DNA of 64,000 bases from Rosa chinensis (GCF_002994745.2 NC_037088.1:46244911-46308910); one strand, 5' to 3'. Shown: positions 10,300-21,949, counted from the stretch's first letter. Notes: a model not told the origin generated them from the sequence alone. Translations and numbers: made by a program.

Positions 10300-11300
10300 T
10301 GGTTGGACATAACAAAAATACAATAGATTCCCTCAGTTGGTTCATCTGGTGTTGAGATGTGCCGCATCTGGCATTCACTGCATATTGTAACATCATAGGA
10401 TTAATAGTGAAAAACCACAGAAGATCAACTAACACAGACAAAAAATAGAATGATACGTACAATTGGGATAAAGGAAAAGCAGAGAGAAATCATGACAGCT
10501 AATTGTCCTAATCCAATGAATAGTTAGGGCTTAAATATCTATATGAACAGAACTATTGCTCTGCTGATAGACTTGGCATTCAAGCAATTCACCTTCATAT
10601 AAGCAAACATAATAAAAATATTCCAAATACTGCTATGATTCCGCTACCAAAACAGTTAACTTAGCAAGCTTGCATTTTATAATGACATGTAATCTCAATA
10701 GAGATCTATCCAAAACAAACATATAACCTGATGAATGAAGTAAACGGAGTAAAAAGAGGTGACTAAAATGACATATGAAAAGTAGCAGTTCTATGAACTT
10801 TGAACACCCTAACTCAACAATCAAGTCCATCTTCGGCTCATTCGTTGAATGTACATTGTTAGTTCTAAACATAAGGGTATCCCCATAGAGCAGACACAAA
10901 AAGCAAATTCTAGTATTATAACAATGTTCCCTCTCTGTGCAACATTTTAATATAAAAGTGACCTACAAAGCATACCAATTTCTTGCAACTTCTAGACATT
11001 AGAGTCATTTTCACGCTACAATAATCTGTTCTGTTGTCAAGCTTTCATCACCAAAATGTAATCATTAGTATGCTTTATGTTTAAGAGACTGTGCTTAGAA
11101 AAATAACTATTGTTCAGAGAATTAACGAACGACATAAGCTTGCTTTACTTGAAAAAGCTAAATTCTAAAACCAGCATCAAAGAATTGAGCCAAGTTATAC
11201 ACAAAACAAAGAGTTATCTCCTCCCTCTAATAGGGTTACTTGTTCAAACCACACCGCAGCCCCAAAATATTGTTCCTTCCAATTGTTCCTTAACTATGCA
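10300..11300. other. No recognisable gene
   Basis: AT-rich DNA with only short chance ORFs. I see no conserved motif or clear splice-bounded exon. Confidence 0.4.
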
Positions 11301-11450
11301 CTTTAAAAGATCTAATGGCTGCTCAGGGCAATAAAAAATACAAACTTGAAATTGTGTAACCAGTAAGAATTCTAATAAAGTAACAACAAAAGATTTGAAC
11401 TTGCATATAAAGGATTCAACCAAACATCAATTAGTAGGCCAATTTGAGGG
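11300..11450. repeat. Inverted copy of 22755-22890
   Basis: The stretch ctaatggctgctcagggcaa and its right flank (tgtgtaaccagtaagaatt, aaaagatttgaacttg, atcaattagtagg) match the reverse complement of 22755-22875 with scattered differences. A weaker match continues to the left (ccttaactatgcac). Confidence 0.6.
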
Positions 11451-11913
11451 GGGTTCGGAACAACTAAGAATAGCCAATGTTGCTCATACTACCATCCTCC
11501 AAGTCAAACGAATGACAGTGATGACTTCTGGATCTCATACCAAACTATAAAGTATTTGAGAAAGAAAGTAAGGCTTTGACTCATCCACCCAAGCATCATA
11601 GTCATAATGGAATAGTCATAATAGAAATTGACTATTTCCATGTTGAGTAAAAGAAACGAAAAAAATTCCACGCACCTCTGGTAGTAGGCGTCAAGGCCAA
11701 GCCAGAGTTTATCAGATAAAATGAATTAACAAACAAATATAGTTATCTTGGACATTTTCAATTAAAGAGGTGACAGTCTCCGAGCAGCCTCAGATGATAA
11801 ACCTACAGCAGAAGATATATCCTCATGAATAGAGTCCAATACTGTAGTCACTATTAGAAACCAAAATACAAAAGGGAAACATAATACTTTAAATTTCCCC
11901 TGAAATCACAAAC

Positions 11914-11961
11914 CTCTCCACAAATTGATTCAAAAAAGAGCTTAACATCAGCTTGAAAAAC
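11914..11961 (-). pseudogene. CID-type PABP-interacting protein, exon 3 of fragment
   Basis: The minus strand reads TTTTTGCAG, then a 48-bp exon, VFQADVKLFFESICGE, then GTTTGTG. This matches the start of the second RRM of plant CTC-interacting-domain (CID8-13) proteins, which bind poly(A)-binding protein and RNA. The two preceding exons (18437-18523 and 18258-18318) are 6.3 kb away because a copia element sits in the intron. I did not find the following RRM2 exons downstream. Confidence 0.8.
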
Positions 11962-12008
11962 CTGCAAAAATAAAGCCAAAAAACAGTCGGATAAGAAATT
12001 TAAAAATC

Positions 12009-12184
12009 TGTTAAAGGATGTCGACATAGTGTGCCTCTACAAACTAGGGTTTAGAATTGTAATAGGAAAGTGTTATAGGTATTCAATTGTATTCGGATTC
12101 TCTTACCTTTTGTATACCTTGTAACTCCCTATATAAGGGCTCCTATTATCAATAATAAACACACAATTCTATTCTCCTACAACA
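12009..12184 (+). repeat. 5' LTR of the gag-only copia element
   Basis: It begins TGTTAAAGG and ends CTACAACA. The TATA-like tatataag is near 12130. It is followed at once by cgttatcagcacgag, the presumed primer-binding region. Confidence 0.9.
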
Positions 12185-12444
12185 CGTTATCAGCACGAGT
12201 TCTAACCCTAGCCGAAAAAAAAAGAAAAAAAACCCTAAAAACCCTAAACACCAAAATCTGCCGCAAGTAGCCTCCCTGCCAGCCCGCCTGCAACCCTGCC
12301 AGCCCGCCTGCAACCTTGACAGCTCGCTTTGCACATCAAACCATAGCTTCACCACAACTTCACCGCAGCCACACCGCAGCACCAAGTCCCTGCTGCTGCT
12401 CAACTTCTGCCGCAAGCCTCACCACCCTGCCTAGCCAGGTTGCG

Positions 12445-12473
12445 CCCCCCCCCCCCCCCCCCCCCCCCCCCCC
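12445..12473 (+). repeat. (C)29 homopolymer
   Basis: An uninterrupted run of 29 C in the leader of the copia element, inside a C/T-rich stretch of about 350 bp. The complementary G-run could form a G-quadruplex. The length may be affected by assembly or polymerase slippage. Confidence 0.9.
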
Positions 12474-12639
12474 GCGCTGCAGCCCACAGTCCTGCAGCCT
12501 TGCCCAGTGCGCCTGCCATCCTTGCACGACGCCCCCGCAGCAGCTAGCCACTGCTGTTGCCTTTGCACAGCAGCCCCCGCCAAGCACTTGCAGCCCGTGC
12601 CCTTGCAGTCTGCCCTCGCAGCAGCAACTCTTGCTGTCG

Positions 12640-13020
12640 AAAGAAACAAAAAACCCAGCAAAACAGAAAAAGGAAGAAGAAGACGGATAGAAGAAGAAGA
12701 AAGAGAAGAAGAAAAGGAGAAGTGGGCCCCAGAAGAAGAAAGAGAAGAAAACGTGGAAGAAAAAGAAAAGAAAAACTGGGCCCCATAAGAAGAAAATGTG
12801 GAAGAAGAAGTAAAGGAGAAGTGGGACCCAGAAGACTACAAAAAAAAAAAAAAGGGCAGCCTAGGGCCTGTGGCCCAAGTGCCAGAAAAAGAAAAAAAAA
12901 GAGGTGCGGGCATGGGCCGAATCAGAAAAGAAAAGAAAAAAAAGAGGAAAGGCAGGCCTGGGCCAAACCAAAATAAAGAAAGAAAGTAAAAAGGAAGAAG
13001 AAAAAGAGGAAAGGGCAGCC
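12640..13020 (+). repeat. Purine-rich tract in copia leader
   Basis: Almost pure A/G on the plus strand (repeated gaagaagaa, aaagaaaa and tgggcc-type units), following the pyrimidine-rich block 12240-12610. ORFs across it are low-complexity Lys/Glu/Arg or Pro/Cys strings with no coding signature. Confidence 0.7.
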
Positions 13021-13264
13021 CACCAAGCCAAGCTTTCCCGGTGACCACCTCCAGCAACGACTTCCAGTCAACCACCTCCGGTTGCCAATTGTTGCTGTTG
13101 CTGCCCTAACACGCCTGCTCCAACACGCGCGTGTTCTCAAGCCTCGAATCATCAAGTAAGCTTTTGTAATTAAAGTTTCTGCTTTCTTGTCTTTTAAATT
13201 TCTTTATTTGCTGCAGGATTTGTATAATACGAACATGAGTTCGTTTATTTAATAAGCGGAATTG

Positions 13265-13395
13265 TGGGGATTCACGCTTAACGAACTAAGAGCGTTCGTA
13301 ACCAATGAACTAAGAGTGTTCATAATAAACGAACTAAGAGCGTTCGTATGAACTAAGAGTGTTCATAATGCTTGGACTAAGAGCGTCCGTAAGCA
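13265..13395 (+). repeat. Short tandem repeat in copia leader
   Basis: Five imperfect copies of a unit of about 25 bp with core actaagagcgttcgta, alternating with actaagagtgttcata, shortly before the gag start. Confidence 0.75.
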
Positions 13396-13552
13396 TCAAA
13401 TTGTGACCATATTAAAACATCATTGTTTGGTCTAATCCAATTATTCTTGGAAATTGATTTCTTGGTAGCATAGCTCGGAAATCTTATTATTATTAGTTTT
13501 CGTGGAAGTTTAGCTCCGAAACTAATTCGTTCTTGTTTCACCCTTTTTTAGG

Positions 13553-14491
13553 ATGTCAAACTCGAACATACTCGATTTTGTTCCATTGGATTATGCAGGC
13601 AAAAGATACATATTGTGGGCTCAGGACGTTGAGCTCCATCTTATTTCCCGTGATCTATTGCACATAATCCAAGAGCTTTGTTCTGAAGGAACTGCTCCAG
13701 ACCATCAAACTGAGATTGACAATTCCAGGGCACTTGCCCTAATGATGCGTTATATGGTTAGAGACCTCCAGTTTGAGTTCATGAAAGAGGATAGCGCCAT
13801 AAAGCTTTGGCAAGCGCTTCGTGAACGTCATGGCAATGTTCGTGACTCCATCCTTCCGAATTTAGAAGCAGAATGGAATGATCTTCGCTTCTCTGACTTT
13901 GATATAGTCATACAATTTTATTCGGAAGCTCTCCGCATCACAGGAATGATGTGCTTCTGTGACAAGACGATCATAGAAGAACAATTGATTGAGAAAACCC
14001 TCAATACCTTCCCTGTCTATGCTATGAGATCCTGTGATTTATTTCGGACTCATATAAATGTAAGACAGATCACAAGCTTTCAAAAGCTTATTGAAGCTAT
14101 GGAAATTGCTGAAAGGCAAGACAACGAGCTTGTGAGAAGAGAAATTGATAGGCTTCGAGATAGCTATCCAGAGCATCGTCCCATGGCTAGAGAAAGTCGC
14201 CATAGACATCATGATCCATATGATCGAAATGCTCATGAAGGTAGTCGCCAAAGGCGACAATCACGCCACTGTAGGAGCCGTGATTTTGAGGGACTAAGGG
14301 TTGGAAACCATAGAGCCAACGTTGGTCATGGTCATAATCTTCCAACGCCTCAGGTCCTAGGGACCATGCACATTGCGCCAATGTGCCTCAATCAAGGGAG
14401 AATCCTCTTCATGGTATCTATTTCTGATATGGAACGTCTGATCAATGGGCCTGAGTGCAATGTACCTAAGAAGGTAGCTGCCTCACAGTGA
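13553..14491 (+). CDS. Copia gag protein (312 aa)
   Basis: The only intact ORF of the element. It starts directly after a tttttagg acceptor-like site. The N-terminus (ILDFVPLDYAGKRYILWAQD) and the central helical region (AIKLWQALRERHGN, EAEWNDLRFSDFD) follow the copia gag (UBN2-type) pattern. This protein forms the particle that packages element RNA in the cytoplasm. The C-terminal part is Arg/His-rich (residues ~205-255). I see no CCHC zinc knuckle; the usual knuckle-protease region is lost or frame-shifted beyond the stop. Confidence 0.8.
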   Translation: MSNSNILDFVPLDYAGKRYILWAQDVELHLISRDLLHIIQELCSEGTAPDHQTEIDNSRALALMMRYMVRDLQFEFMKEDSAIKLWQALRERHGNVRDSILPNLEAEWNDLRFSDFDIVIQFYSEALRITGMMCFCDKTIIEEQLIEKTLNTFPVYAMRSCDLFRTHINVRQITSFQKLIEAMEIAERQDNELVRREIDRLRDSYPEHRPMARESRHRHHDPYDRNAHEGSRQRRQSRHCRSRDFEGLRVGNHRANVGHGHNLPTPQVLGTMHIAPMCLNQGRILFMVSISDMERLINGPECNVPKKVAASQ

Positions 14492-17400
14492 TCAAGACAT
14501 CGAGTTCAAAAAGACTTTAAATTTGGCGATGAAGACAAAATGCCGCAGATTTTTATTTCGAATAGTCTTTTATTTTTCCAAGAATTATGTAATGGCAGTT
14601 ATGCCTTAAATCAATAAATGACATTTTGTTTTAACTCTTTCTCTCTTGGCTCACCTAATTAAGTATGATGTCTAGGAAAGTAATTGAGATTATTGGTACT
14701 TAAGAGAGCCTTGCTCCACCAATGTCTCTCTCTACTTTCCTGGTCATATTTGATTGGAGTCACCGAACGGATTGAGTGACTACAATCTGTCTAAGTTTGA
14801 CTTTTATTTTTGGATTAGACTTTGGTTAAGAAACTTTGATGTAATCATTAATTGGCTATTAATAAAGTGTCGATTCCTTAATGTCTTGGACATACCTTAA
14901 TTCAGACTTTATTATATAAGAGCCAATGGTTTTCATGTGGAAACACATTATGAGAATGGACAGAGTTCCTTTGCATCACCTCTAATGACTACGAACATAA
15001 ACGAGTATTAGAGAAACTTATGTGTCACTCTAGTGGGTTGTATGCAATCACTATTTGAGTTATTGAATCCAACCATGTCATGAGACACGACTTATGGGAT
15101 TTTGACACATATAGGCTTTGACATGATGATCCGTGTATTAAAGACTTTACACGGACATCCATTTTCAGAACGAAGAAAAGTAAGAACCAAGAATTGGTTC
15201 GAGGAGCTGCACATGCACCTCATGGCGCCATGATTGTGAAAAGACCGGCCATACATGACCGGCGCCGCCTACCCCCTGTGGCAAATACATGGCATTGACG
15301 CCATAAACTCCTCTCTCTACTTCTCAAGTCTATTGTGACATTATGGCTTAACCAAAACCTTCATTGGTTGATTATAAAGCCCATGTTTCGTTCTGTAAAG
15401 CCTGTTATTTAGGATTGAGACCATCCTATGCAAAGGAGATTGAGGAAATAATTCCATTCTTACAAAGAATCTAAGGGAATTCTATGGATTTGATCAACCA
15501 ACTTGCGGACCGTATAGATGTTTTATGGTGTTGGTTGATACGCAAACACGCTGGTCACGTGTTGTGCCATTATCCACTCGTAATGCTACTTATACTACAC
15601 TCCTAGCACATAACATATGGCTACGGGCTCACTACCCAGATTATCCCATTCAGTCAATTTAACTTGATAATGCTAGAGAGTTTACATCGAGAATTTTCGA
15701 TGACTATTGCATGTCATTGGGTATTGATATCAAGTATCATATTTCCATGTACACACCCAATTGGTCTCGCGGAAAAGCCACCATTAAACGACTACGATGG
15801 TAGCCCAGACATTGGTAATGCGCACCAATATTTCCGCTTGGATTATGCAATATTGCATGCAGCTATGCCAATTCGTCTACGACTCATAGCAGCCACTCAA
15901 CTTTTATTTGCGTTACAGCTAGTGACTGGGTTCGAGTCTAATATCTCGTATTTATGCATATTTGAGTGTGCGCTTCATGTGCCAATTGCGCCGCCACAGC
16001 GCATCAACATGAGTCATTGCAACGAATGCATATATATATTTGTTGGACATGAGTCTCCAACTATAAGTCCGCTATGTAGAACCCTTAACAGGCGATCTCT
16101 ATTTCGCTGGATTTGCGAATTGTCACTTTGATGAGACAGTCTTCCCGTCGTTAGGGGAGATTAGAACGTCAATGTTCAACAGGAACGACAGGAATTGTCG
16201 TGGTCTGTCCCCACTATGTCTCATCTTGATCCCCTAAAAGTGACGAGATCACATATACCTGCTGCAAACATGCCTGCAAGGATTGATGTCCCCACAAGAG
16301 GACATCGTGCCACCCAGAAGATGGGTACGGCAACACCACCATGGATGGTGGTATGGTGACCCCACAAAGGTGGCATAATGGCGTCATAGGCCATGGGTTC
16401 CGCTAGAGAGAGTAGGAGACCCATAGGTTCGATGGATTCTCACCCTAGGAAGAGAGCGAGTTTGGCACAACTTGATCCATTGATCATTGATACTCAAAAT
16501 CCATCTCATGAGAATATTTTGGATTGTGGTTATGTCCAAGAGACATCGTTGGGGGACACCTCAATGTTAGAACCAATTCCTGAGAATATAGAGATCTCTA
16601 CGAACTACACTAGTGTACATGAGGACGTGGAATTATTGAGACCAATGACATTGAACCTTACTCCGTTGAAGAATGCCAACGTAGAGAAACTTGGCCTAAA
16701 TGGAAAGATGCGATCCAGGTTGAATTGGATTCACTAACGAAGAGGAATGATTTCGGGCCTGAGATGCCAACACCTCCTAACATAAACCTATTGACATTAA
16801 TAGGTCTTCGTTAGATAGCGTGATGAGAAAAAAAGATGGTAATCTCGCCTTATGGAGTAAGGTTTCTCACAACGCCCTGGAATCGACTATGAGAAGATAT
16901 ATTCTCTCGTAATGGATGTCATTGCACTCCACTACCTTGTCAGTTTAGTAGTTTCCAAATAACTGAACATGCGCGCAGCTTACGAATGTGGTCACTACGT
17001 ATCTCTATGGGGATCTAGATACGGAATATAATGAAGGTTCTTGTGGACTTTATATACCCAAGTCAAGTGGCTCTAGACCACGGAGCGCATTTGCAACGAG
17101 GTTGAAATGCTCACTAAAATGACTACTTGATTGGGAAGGGATATGATGAACTATGCCCACGTTTCCATGACAAGTTCCGGATTTGCAATTGTCGCGGTTT
17201 ATAATTGGAACCCTTGAGAGTTAAGGGAAACTGCTGAACACTTGAAATCCGAGTTTGAGAGGAAGGACCTTGGGAGAACACGGTTTTGTCTAGATTCAGA
17301 ACTTGTATACGGTGTCAAGAGACATTTTTGATAAAGTCAAAGATGCACCATGGTCGTCCGTAGTCTTGGCCCTAAAAGGGATCCGTTTCGTCCCAGGGAT

Positions 17401-17860
17401 GATGACGAAGACGTGTAAATAGCAGAAGTGCTTACTTATGTACAATAGGAGCATTATTGTATTTAGCACAATACAAGACCGGACACCTCAATTATTATGA
17501 ACTTGTTGGCTAGACATAGCTCTCACCAACGCAACGCCATTAGATTGGTATAAAGACAATCTTTCGATATTTGAGAGGTACGATTGATATGGGCTTGTTC
17601 TATCCCTACAGAGAAAAGAGATGACGGAAGTGTGGGATCGGACCCCATAAGGCAAAATGCCACCTTCCGTGCTCCTCCTCCCCTCCATCAAAATGACAAC
17701 AAGCATTTCTAAATATTGAAGTGAACCAAATCCTATCAGAGGATAATGTAGCGGACTTATTTACTAAGTCGGTACCAAAATCCACCTTCGAGAAACATGT
17801 GAAGAGCATCAGATTTATCCGAACTCCCATGATTGTAGCAATCAGGGGGAGATATTGACA
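14492..17860 (+). pseudogene. Decayed copia pol
   Basis: No continuous frame remains. Recognisable pieces are: integrase core around 15510-15770 (VLVDTQTRWSRVVPLSTRNA, then LDNAREFTSRIFDDYC); the integrase-RT linker at 16400-16680 (GSMDSHPRKRA, NILDCGYVQETSLGD); the RT start at ~16690-16770 (WPKWKDAIQVELDSLTKRND); and the RNase H end at ~17730-17820 (EDNVADLFTKSVPKSTFEKH). Stops, shifts and deletions separate them, and the YVDD region is not recognisable. It could not supply enzymes. Confidence 0.8.
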
Positions 17861-18036
17861 TCAGGGGGAGGCATGATGTCTACATGTTCGATCTCGAAGA
17901 GTGAAGGACGTGTTGTGCTCTTTTTGTCCTTCGACCAGGGTTATTTTTATCCCACAGGGTTTTTGTTACCTGGCAAGGTTTTTAACAAGGCAACGATCAA
18001 AGCGTCATCACCAAGTTTGAGCGGCACAAGGGGGAG

Positions 18037-18212
18037 TGTTGAAGGATGTCGACATAGTGTGCCTCTACAAACTAGGGTTTAGAATTGTAATAGGAAAGTG
18101 TTATAGGTATTCAATTGTATTCGGATTCTCTTACCTTTTGTATACCTTGTAACTCCCTATATAAGGGCTCCTATTATCAATAATAAACACACAATTCTAT
18201 TCTCCTACAACA
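18037..18212 (+). repeat. 3' LTR of the gag-only copia element
   Basis: It begins TGTTGAAGG and is identical to the 5' LTR except for the fifth base. It is preceded by a polypurine tract and followed by AAATC. Confidence 0.92.
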
Positions 18213-18257
18213 AAATCTAGGTGCCAACAAATGACAAATTGTTACCAATAAAAATAC

Positions 18258-18318
18258 CTTCTTGTCAATATTTGTAAAGTATATATTTTCTTGCACACAT
18301 CTCATGTTCATCTTCAGT
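18258..18318 (-). pseudogene. CID-type protein, exon 2 of fragment
   Basis: Minus-strand exon between GGTTTAG and GTATTTTT. It reads TEDEHEMCARK, then after a one-base slip YTNIDKK, matching the SEDEREMC..IYCTNIDKK linker between the two RRMs of CID proteins. The single-base indel breaks the frame, so the gene is dead here. The copia element lies in the intron that follows. Confidence 0.85.
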
Positions 18319-18436
18319 CTAAACCAAAGTACAAAGAAGAACCACGTTATTAATAAAGAAACTATTGATTATGTGGTGCTGAAAGACTTTTAAGTTCAAA
18401 AATCTGTAACTATCTCAAAAAAAGAGGTTCACTTAC

Positions 18437-18523
18437 CGGAGGCAAGAATGTTGGGTTAACAGGTGCAATAGCTATCTTAGAAGGCAACACCCTCACAGTG
18501 TAGAAAAGCAGCGCTTGCACCTT
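18437..18523 (-). pseudogene. CID-type protein, exon 1 of fragment
   Basis: An 87-bp minus-strand exon with acceptor TTTAAGCAG and donor GTAAGT. It encodes KVQALLFYT then VRVLPSKIAIAPVNPTFLP, the end of RRM1 and the conserved linker of CID8-13 proteins. The final codon is Pro (CCG) where Arg is usual. With the exons at 18258-18318 and 11914-11961 it forms three consecutive exons in the right order. I did not identify earlier exons upstream. Confidence 0.85.
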
Positions 18524-18539
18524 CTGCTTAAACAAAAAC

Positions 18540-19472
18540 CATGAACCATATCAATGAACAGATTACAATTAGCAAATCATATCTGCAACATATAACTATT
18601 CAAATTTATGCATCCATATAATCTCAACATATGGCCAACCCACACTACCTTCAACAGTGAACTCGATAAACGCAAAACGGAGTATAACCTTCACCCACAC
18701 AAAATGCCAATTGTTCAAAACCAGTAGTTTTGATCAGGCAATGAAAAACTCTTCAAAACAAAACCAGATTACCTGCCCAGAAGTAATGAGTATGATTTTT
18801 AGTGTTTCCTATTCATGAGTCACTTCAAAATTTGGTTAATAGTTATATTTGTATTGGTTTAATTGTTGTTTGGCTGATATACAAACTACTGCTCTAACTA
18901 AATGATTTGACCATTAAATGGAAACTTTTTCTGTCGGGATTTAATCCAGAGACATAATAAAATGATAAGGACATATTTGCTTATTAGAATAATCAAAATC
19001 CATAAATCTAGGGACTCAAAAACCTAAGGTTGCAAAACCTTGCACACCATTCTTTATCGAGATTCCAAACAGTAACTAATGGTATGACTAAGCAAGAAGG
19101 TTGACTCCAAAATGTTGTAACAATTAATACACCAGAAGGAGCTAGATGATGCACACATATTCCAGCCATGTTGAAGGCAGAGAAACCCACGAAACACAAA
19201 ACAAAAGGAATAGATAGAAGTGCTTACCCAACAGAACAGTAACTTGTGCTTAGATCAGCCATTGGACAATCAACCACTTGTTCCACAATTTTCCTTCAAA
19301 GAGTTATTAGGTTACTATCAACAATTATTCTTAAACCAAATGACACAATTCAGATATAATTATAATACAGATAGAAGAGAAACATAAACAATTCTTTCAA
19401 ATTTCAAATGATAAATCAAAATAAAACAAATAAAGAGCAGTCTATAGGTTACTTGGATCTCGAAGACCACAC
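18540..19472. other. Host DNA, no clear gene
   Basis: AT-rich flank of the CID fragment. It could contain further decayed CID introns, but I recognise no exon. Confidence 0.4.
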
Positions 19473-20011
19473 TGTGATGCCCCAGAAATTCGTATTTATT
19501 TTCCGAGGATTTTCCGGAATTAATTTTATAACTATTGGACGGTTTCGTGGCTCGTGGATGGGGCGGAAGTGTTTCGGGCGAATAATTAATTGAAGAATAT
19601 GGTTTTAGGGGGTTGCCAAAGGTTGACTTTTTATTCGTTGGGATTCTCCGAAAACTTCCTTCACAAAAGTTGTAGAACGCGTCGATACGAGTTCGTGGAT
19701 ATGTACGCGAGAATCGGAGTTCGTATGAGAAAGTTATGGCCATTGGAAGAAATTTCCATTTTGGTATAAATAGAAGTTTCCCGAAGGAGAAACTTACTAT
19801 TTTCATTTGTTTCCTTTTTCGGAAACCAGCTCCTTCCTCTCTCTTCTCTCTCGGCTGCTACCTTCAGTATCGAAATAATCCGACTGACCCGACCCGGACC
19901 CGGTCGATCCGACCCGACTTTTCCGGCGAACTGCGGCAGTCTCCGGCGACGAAACTTTCCAGATAGGATCGTCTCCTCCGTCTGGTCGTCCCTCTAGTGT
20001 CCTCTAGCGCC

Positions 20012-20396
20012 CAATGTTCTAAAAATCGGCGCCTAGGCGCTAGGCGGCAAGGAACCGCTCCGATTTTGGCCTAGGCGTTTCCCTTAGGCGCTGGGCGCCT
20101 AGGCGGGCTAGGCGGGGACTAGGCGGGCTAGGCGGGGACTAGGCGGTGCTGGGCGGGGACTAGGCGGTTCTAGGCGGAGCCTAGGCGGTCATAAACCCTA
20201 ATTTATTCTATATTTTGACTATTTTTATATTTATAATTAATTTTTAGACTTTAAATATTATCATTTATATTATTATATGTCATTAAAATAATTTAAAAAT
20301 TAAAAAAAAAAAAAACCGCCTAGTCCCCGCCTAGGCCCCTAGGCGCTAGTCTCTGGGTCACCGCCCGACTAGCGCCTAGCGTTTTTTAGAACCTTG
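20012..20396. mobile_element. hAT-type MITE nested in the solo LTR
   Basis: Ends CAATGTTCTAAAAA and (inverted) CAAGGTTCTAAAAAA, with the 8-bp target duplication CTAGCGCC at 20004-20011 and 20397-20404. The interior is built of taggcgg/cgcctag repeats around an AT-rich core and folds back on itself. There is no coding capacity. Confidence 0.85.
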
Positions 20397-21488
20397 CTAG
20401 CGCCGATTCTCCTCCACGGCGGCGCTGAAAGGCAGTTCAGTTTGTGGATTTCGGACCCGGTCGGAATTCCTTGTTCTGACGTCGGCAAGGCTTCAAGTTT
20501 TCTTGGTTGAACTCAGAGCGGCCTCGTCGATCGATCCTTGGTGGTTGTTTGGATCGATTCACGTGAAACTTCGATCAACTCGGATTGGATTACTGTTCAG
20601 CGCTTGTGAGGTAGTTTTCGACCCCTTATGCTTGTTTTCTGACTTCGATCCAGTTATGAAAGTTCACAAGCATACTTAGATGAAGAACTTTGATGTTCGG
20701 AGTTTTGTGAAATAATGTGTTTTTGGCCTGCGGCGGTGCACCACCGTCTGTGGTGGCGTTCCGGCGGTGTTCCGGCCACTTAAGGAACTGTTTTTGTTAT
20801 TATATATGTTCTACTCGTTGATACGAGCGTTTCGATATATAATATGCAAGTTTTGGAGTTCGTTTGGAATTGTTATGATTTTTGCAGTTTCATACCGATC
20901 GATTTATGCTATCCGTGAGGATTTGAGCGTCCGATCGACTTGTGGTTTGGTCACATCGATCGTGGACGTATTCCGGAGACTTTGGGAGGTCTCGGATGTG
21001 GTTTCGCCTCGATTGGCACCACTTTGGGGATTTTAGTTCAAAACAAGGGTTTCAAACTTAAATCATTTGTGAATCGTTACTAATTTGAGATCATTGGTGA
21101 TTAGGTGCTTCTAAAGGTGAATTGGACGAGTTGTTGGTGATAGTGTTAGTTTGGTTCTGTATTGAAGACACAACGGGATTCTGAGGTGAGTAATCTCACG
21201 AAGTTCATTCACGAACGGGAATACCCTTATCGTTTTGAGAGTTAATTGGTTAACTGTAAACTGTAGATGGTATTAGTGGCAATTCTGAGTAGATGACTAT
21301 CTGTGTGTGTATATATATTATGGGATGTATATATATACATACGTATTCATGTATTAGTAGATATATATGTTTTGGTGGTTTGTGGATTTGTGAAACAATA
21401 TGCATGAAATGATGCTTTTTATTGTTTTGGGTTGTGGCTTTTGGAAAACAATTGGTGGGAAATGGTATTTCTATTGTTTTGAAAAGTG

Positions 21489-21790
21489 TCTGAGGATTTG
21501 AGAGTCACAGGTTGTGATTTCTCCTTTTGATTCGATTTAACGTTTTGATCTGACGACCGGTGGTCTGAGGATTTGAGAGTCACAGGTTGTGATTTCTCCT
21601 TTTGATTTGATTTAACGTTTTGATCTGACGACCGGTGGTCTGAGGATTTGAGAGTCACAGGTTGTGATTTCTCCTTTTGATTCGATTTAACGTTTTGATC
21701 TAACGACCGGTGGTCTGAGGATTTGAGAGTCACAGGTTGTGATTTCTCCTTTTGGGTTGATTTAACGTTTTGATCTGAGGGTCAGGTTGG
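21489..21790 (+). repeat. 75-bp tandem repeat, about 4 copies
   Basis: Units start at 21489, 21564, 21639 and 21714 (tctgaggatttgagagtcac ...), nearly identical for the first three and diverging in the fourth. ORFs across the block are repeat artefacts. Confidence 0.9.
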
Positions 21791-21949
21791 CCTAAGGATC
21801 CGGGGTTGCAGGTTGCATCCTCATGGCAATATTATATCGTAAGATTGAACCTTGGCCGGGTGACAGGTTACGATTCAGTTAGAGCTCTAGTCTGTCTGCC
21901 ATCGTACTTCAGGGATCTAAGTAGGTTACTTAAGACTCCTGGGTACATA

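Larger units (their letters stand above)
12009..18212 (+). mobile_element. Complete Ty1/copia element, gag intact, pol decayed
   Basis: A 6.2-kb element with 176-bp LTRs (12009-12184 and 18037-18212) that differ at a single position. It is bounded by the 5-bp duplication AAATC (12004-12008, 18213-18217). The polypurine tract acaagggggag is at 18026-18036. The interior has a long C-rich and purine-rich leader, one intact 312-codon gag ORF, and pol reduced to disconnected pieces of integrase, reverse transcriptase and RNase H in several frames. Nearly identical LTRs beside a ruined pol suggest it was mobilised in trans. It lies in an intron of a CID-like pseudogene on the opposite strand. Confidence 0.9.

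Noticed and set aside
12316..13155. Several Pro/Cys-rich and Lys/Glu-rich ORFs
   Set aside because: Low-complexity translations of the C-rich and purine-rich leader of the copia element.
21419..21733. 104-codon repetitive minus-strand ORF
   Set aside because: The 75-bp tandem repeat is divisible by three, so it opens a frame by chance; it lies inside a solo LTR.
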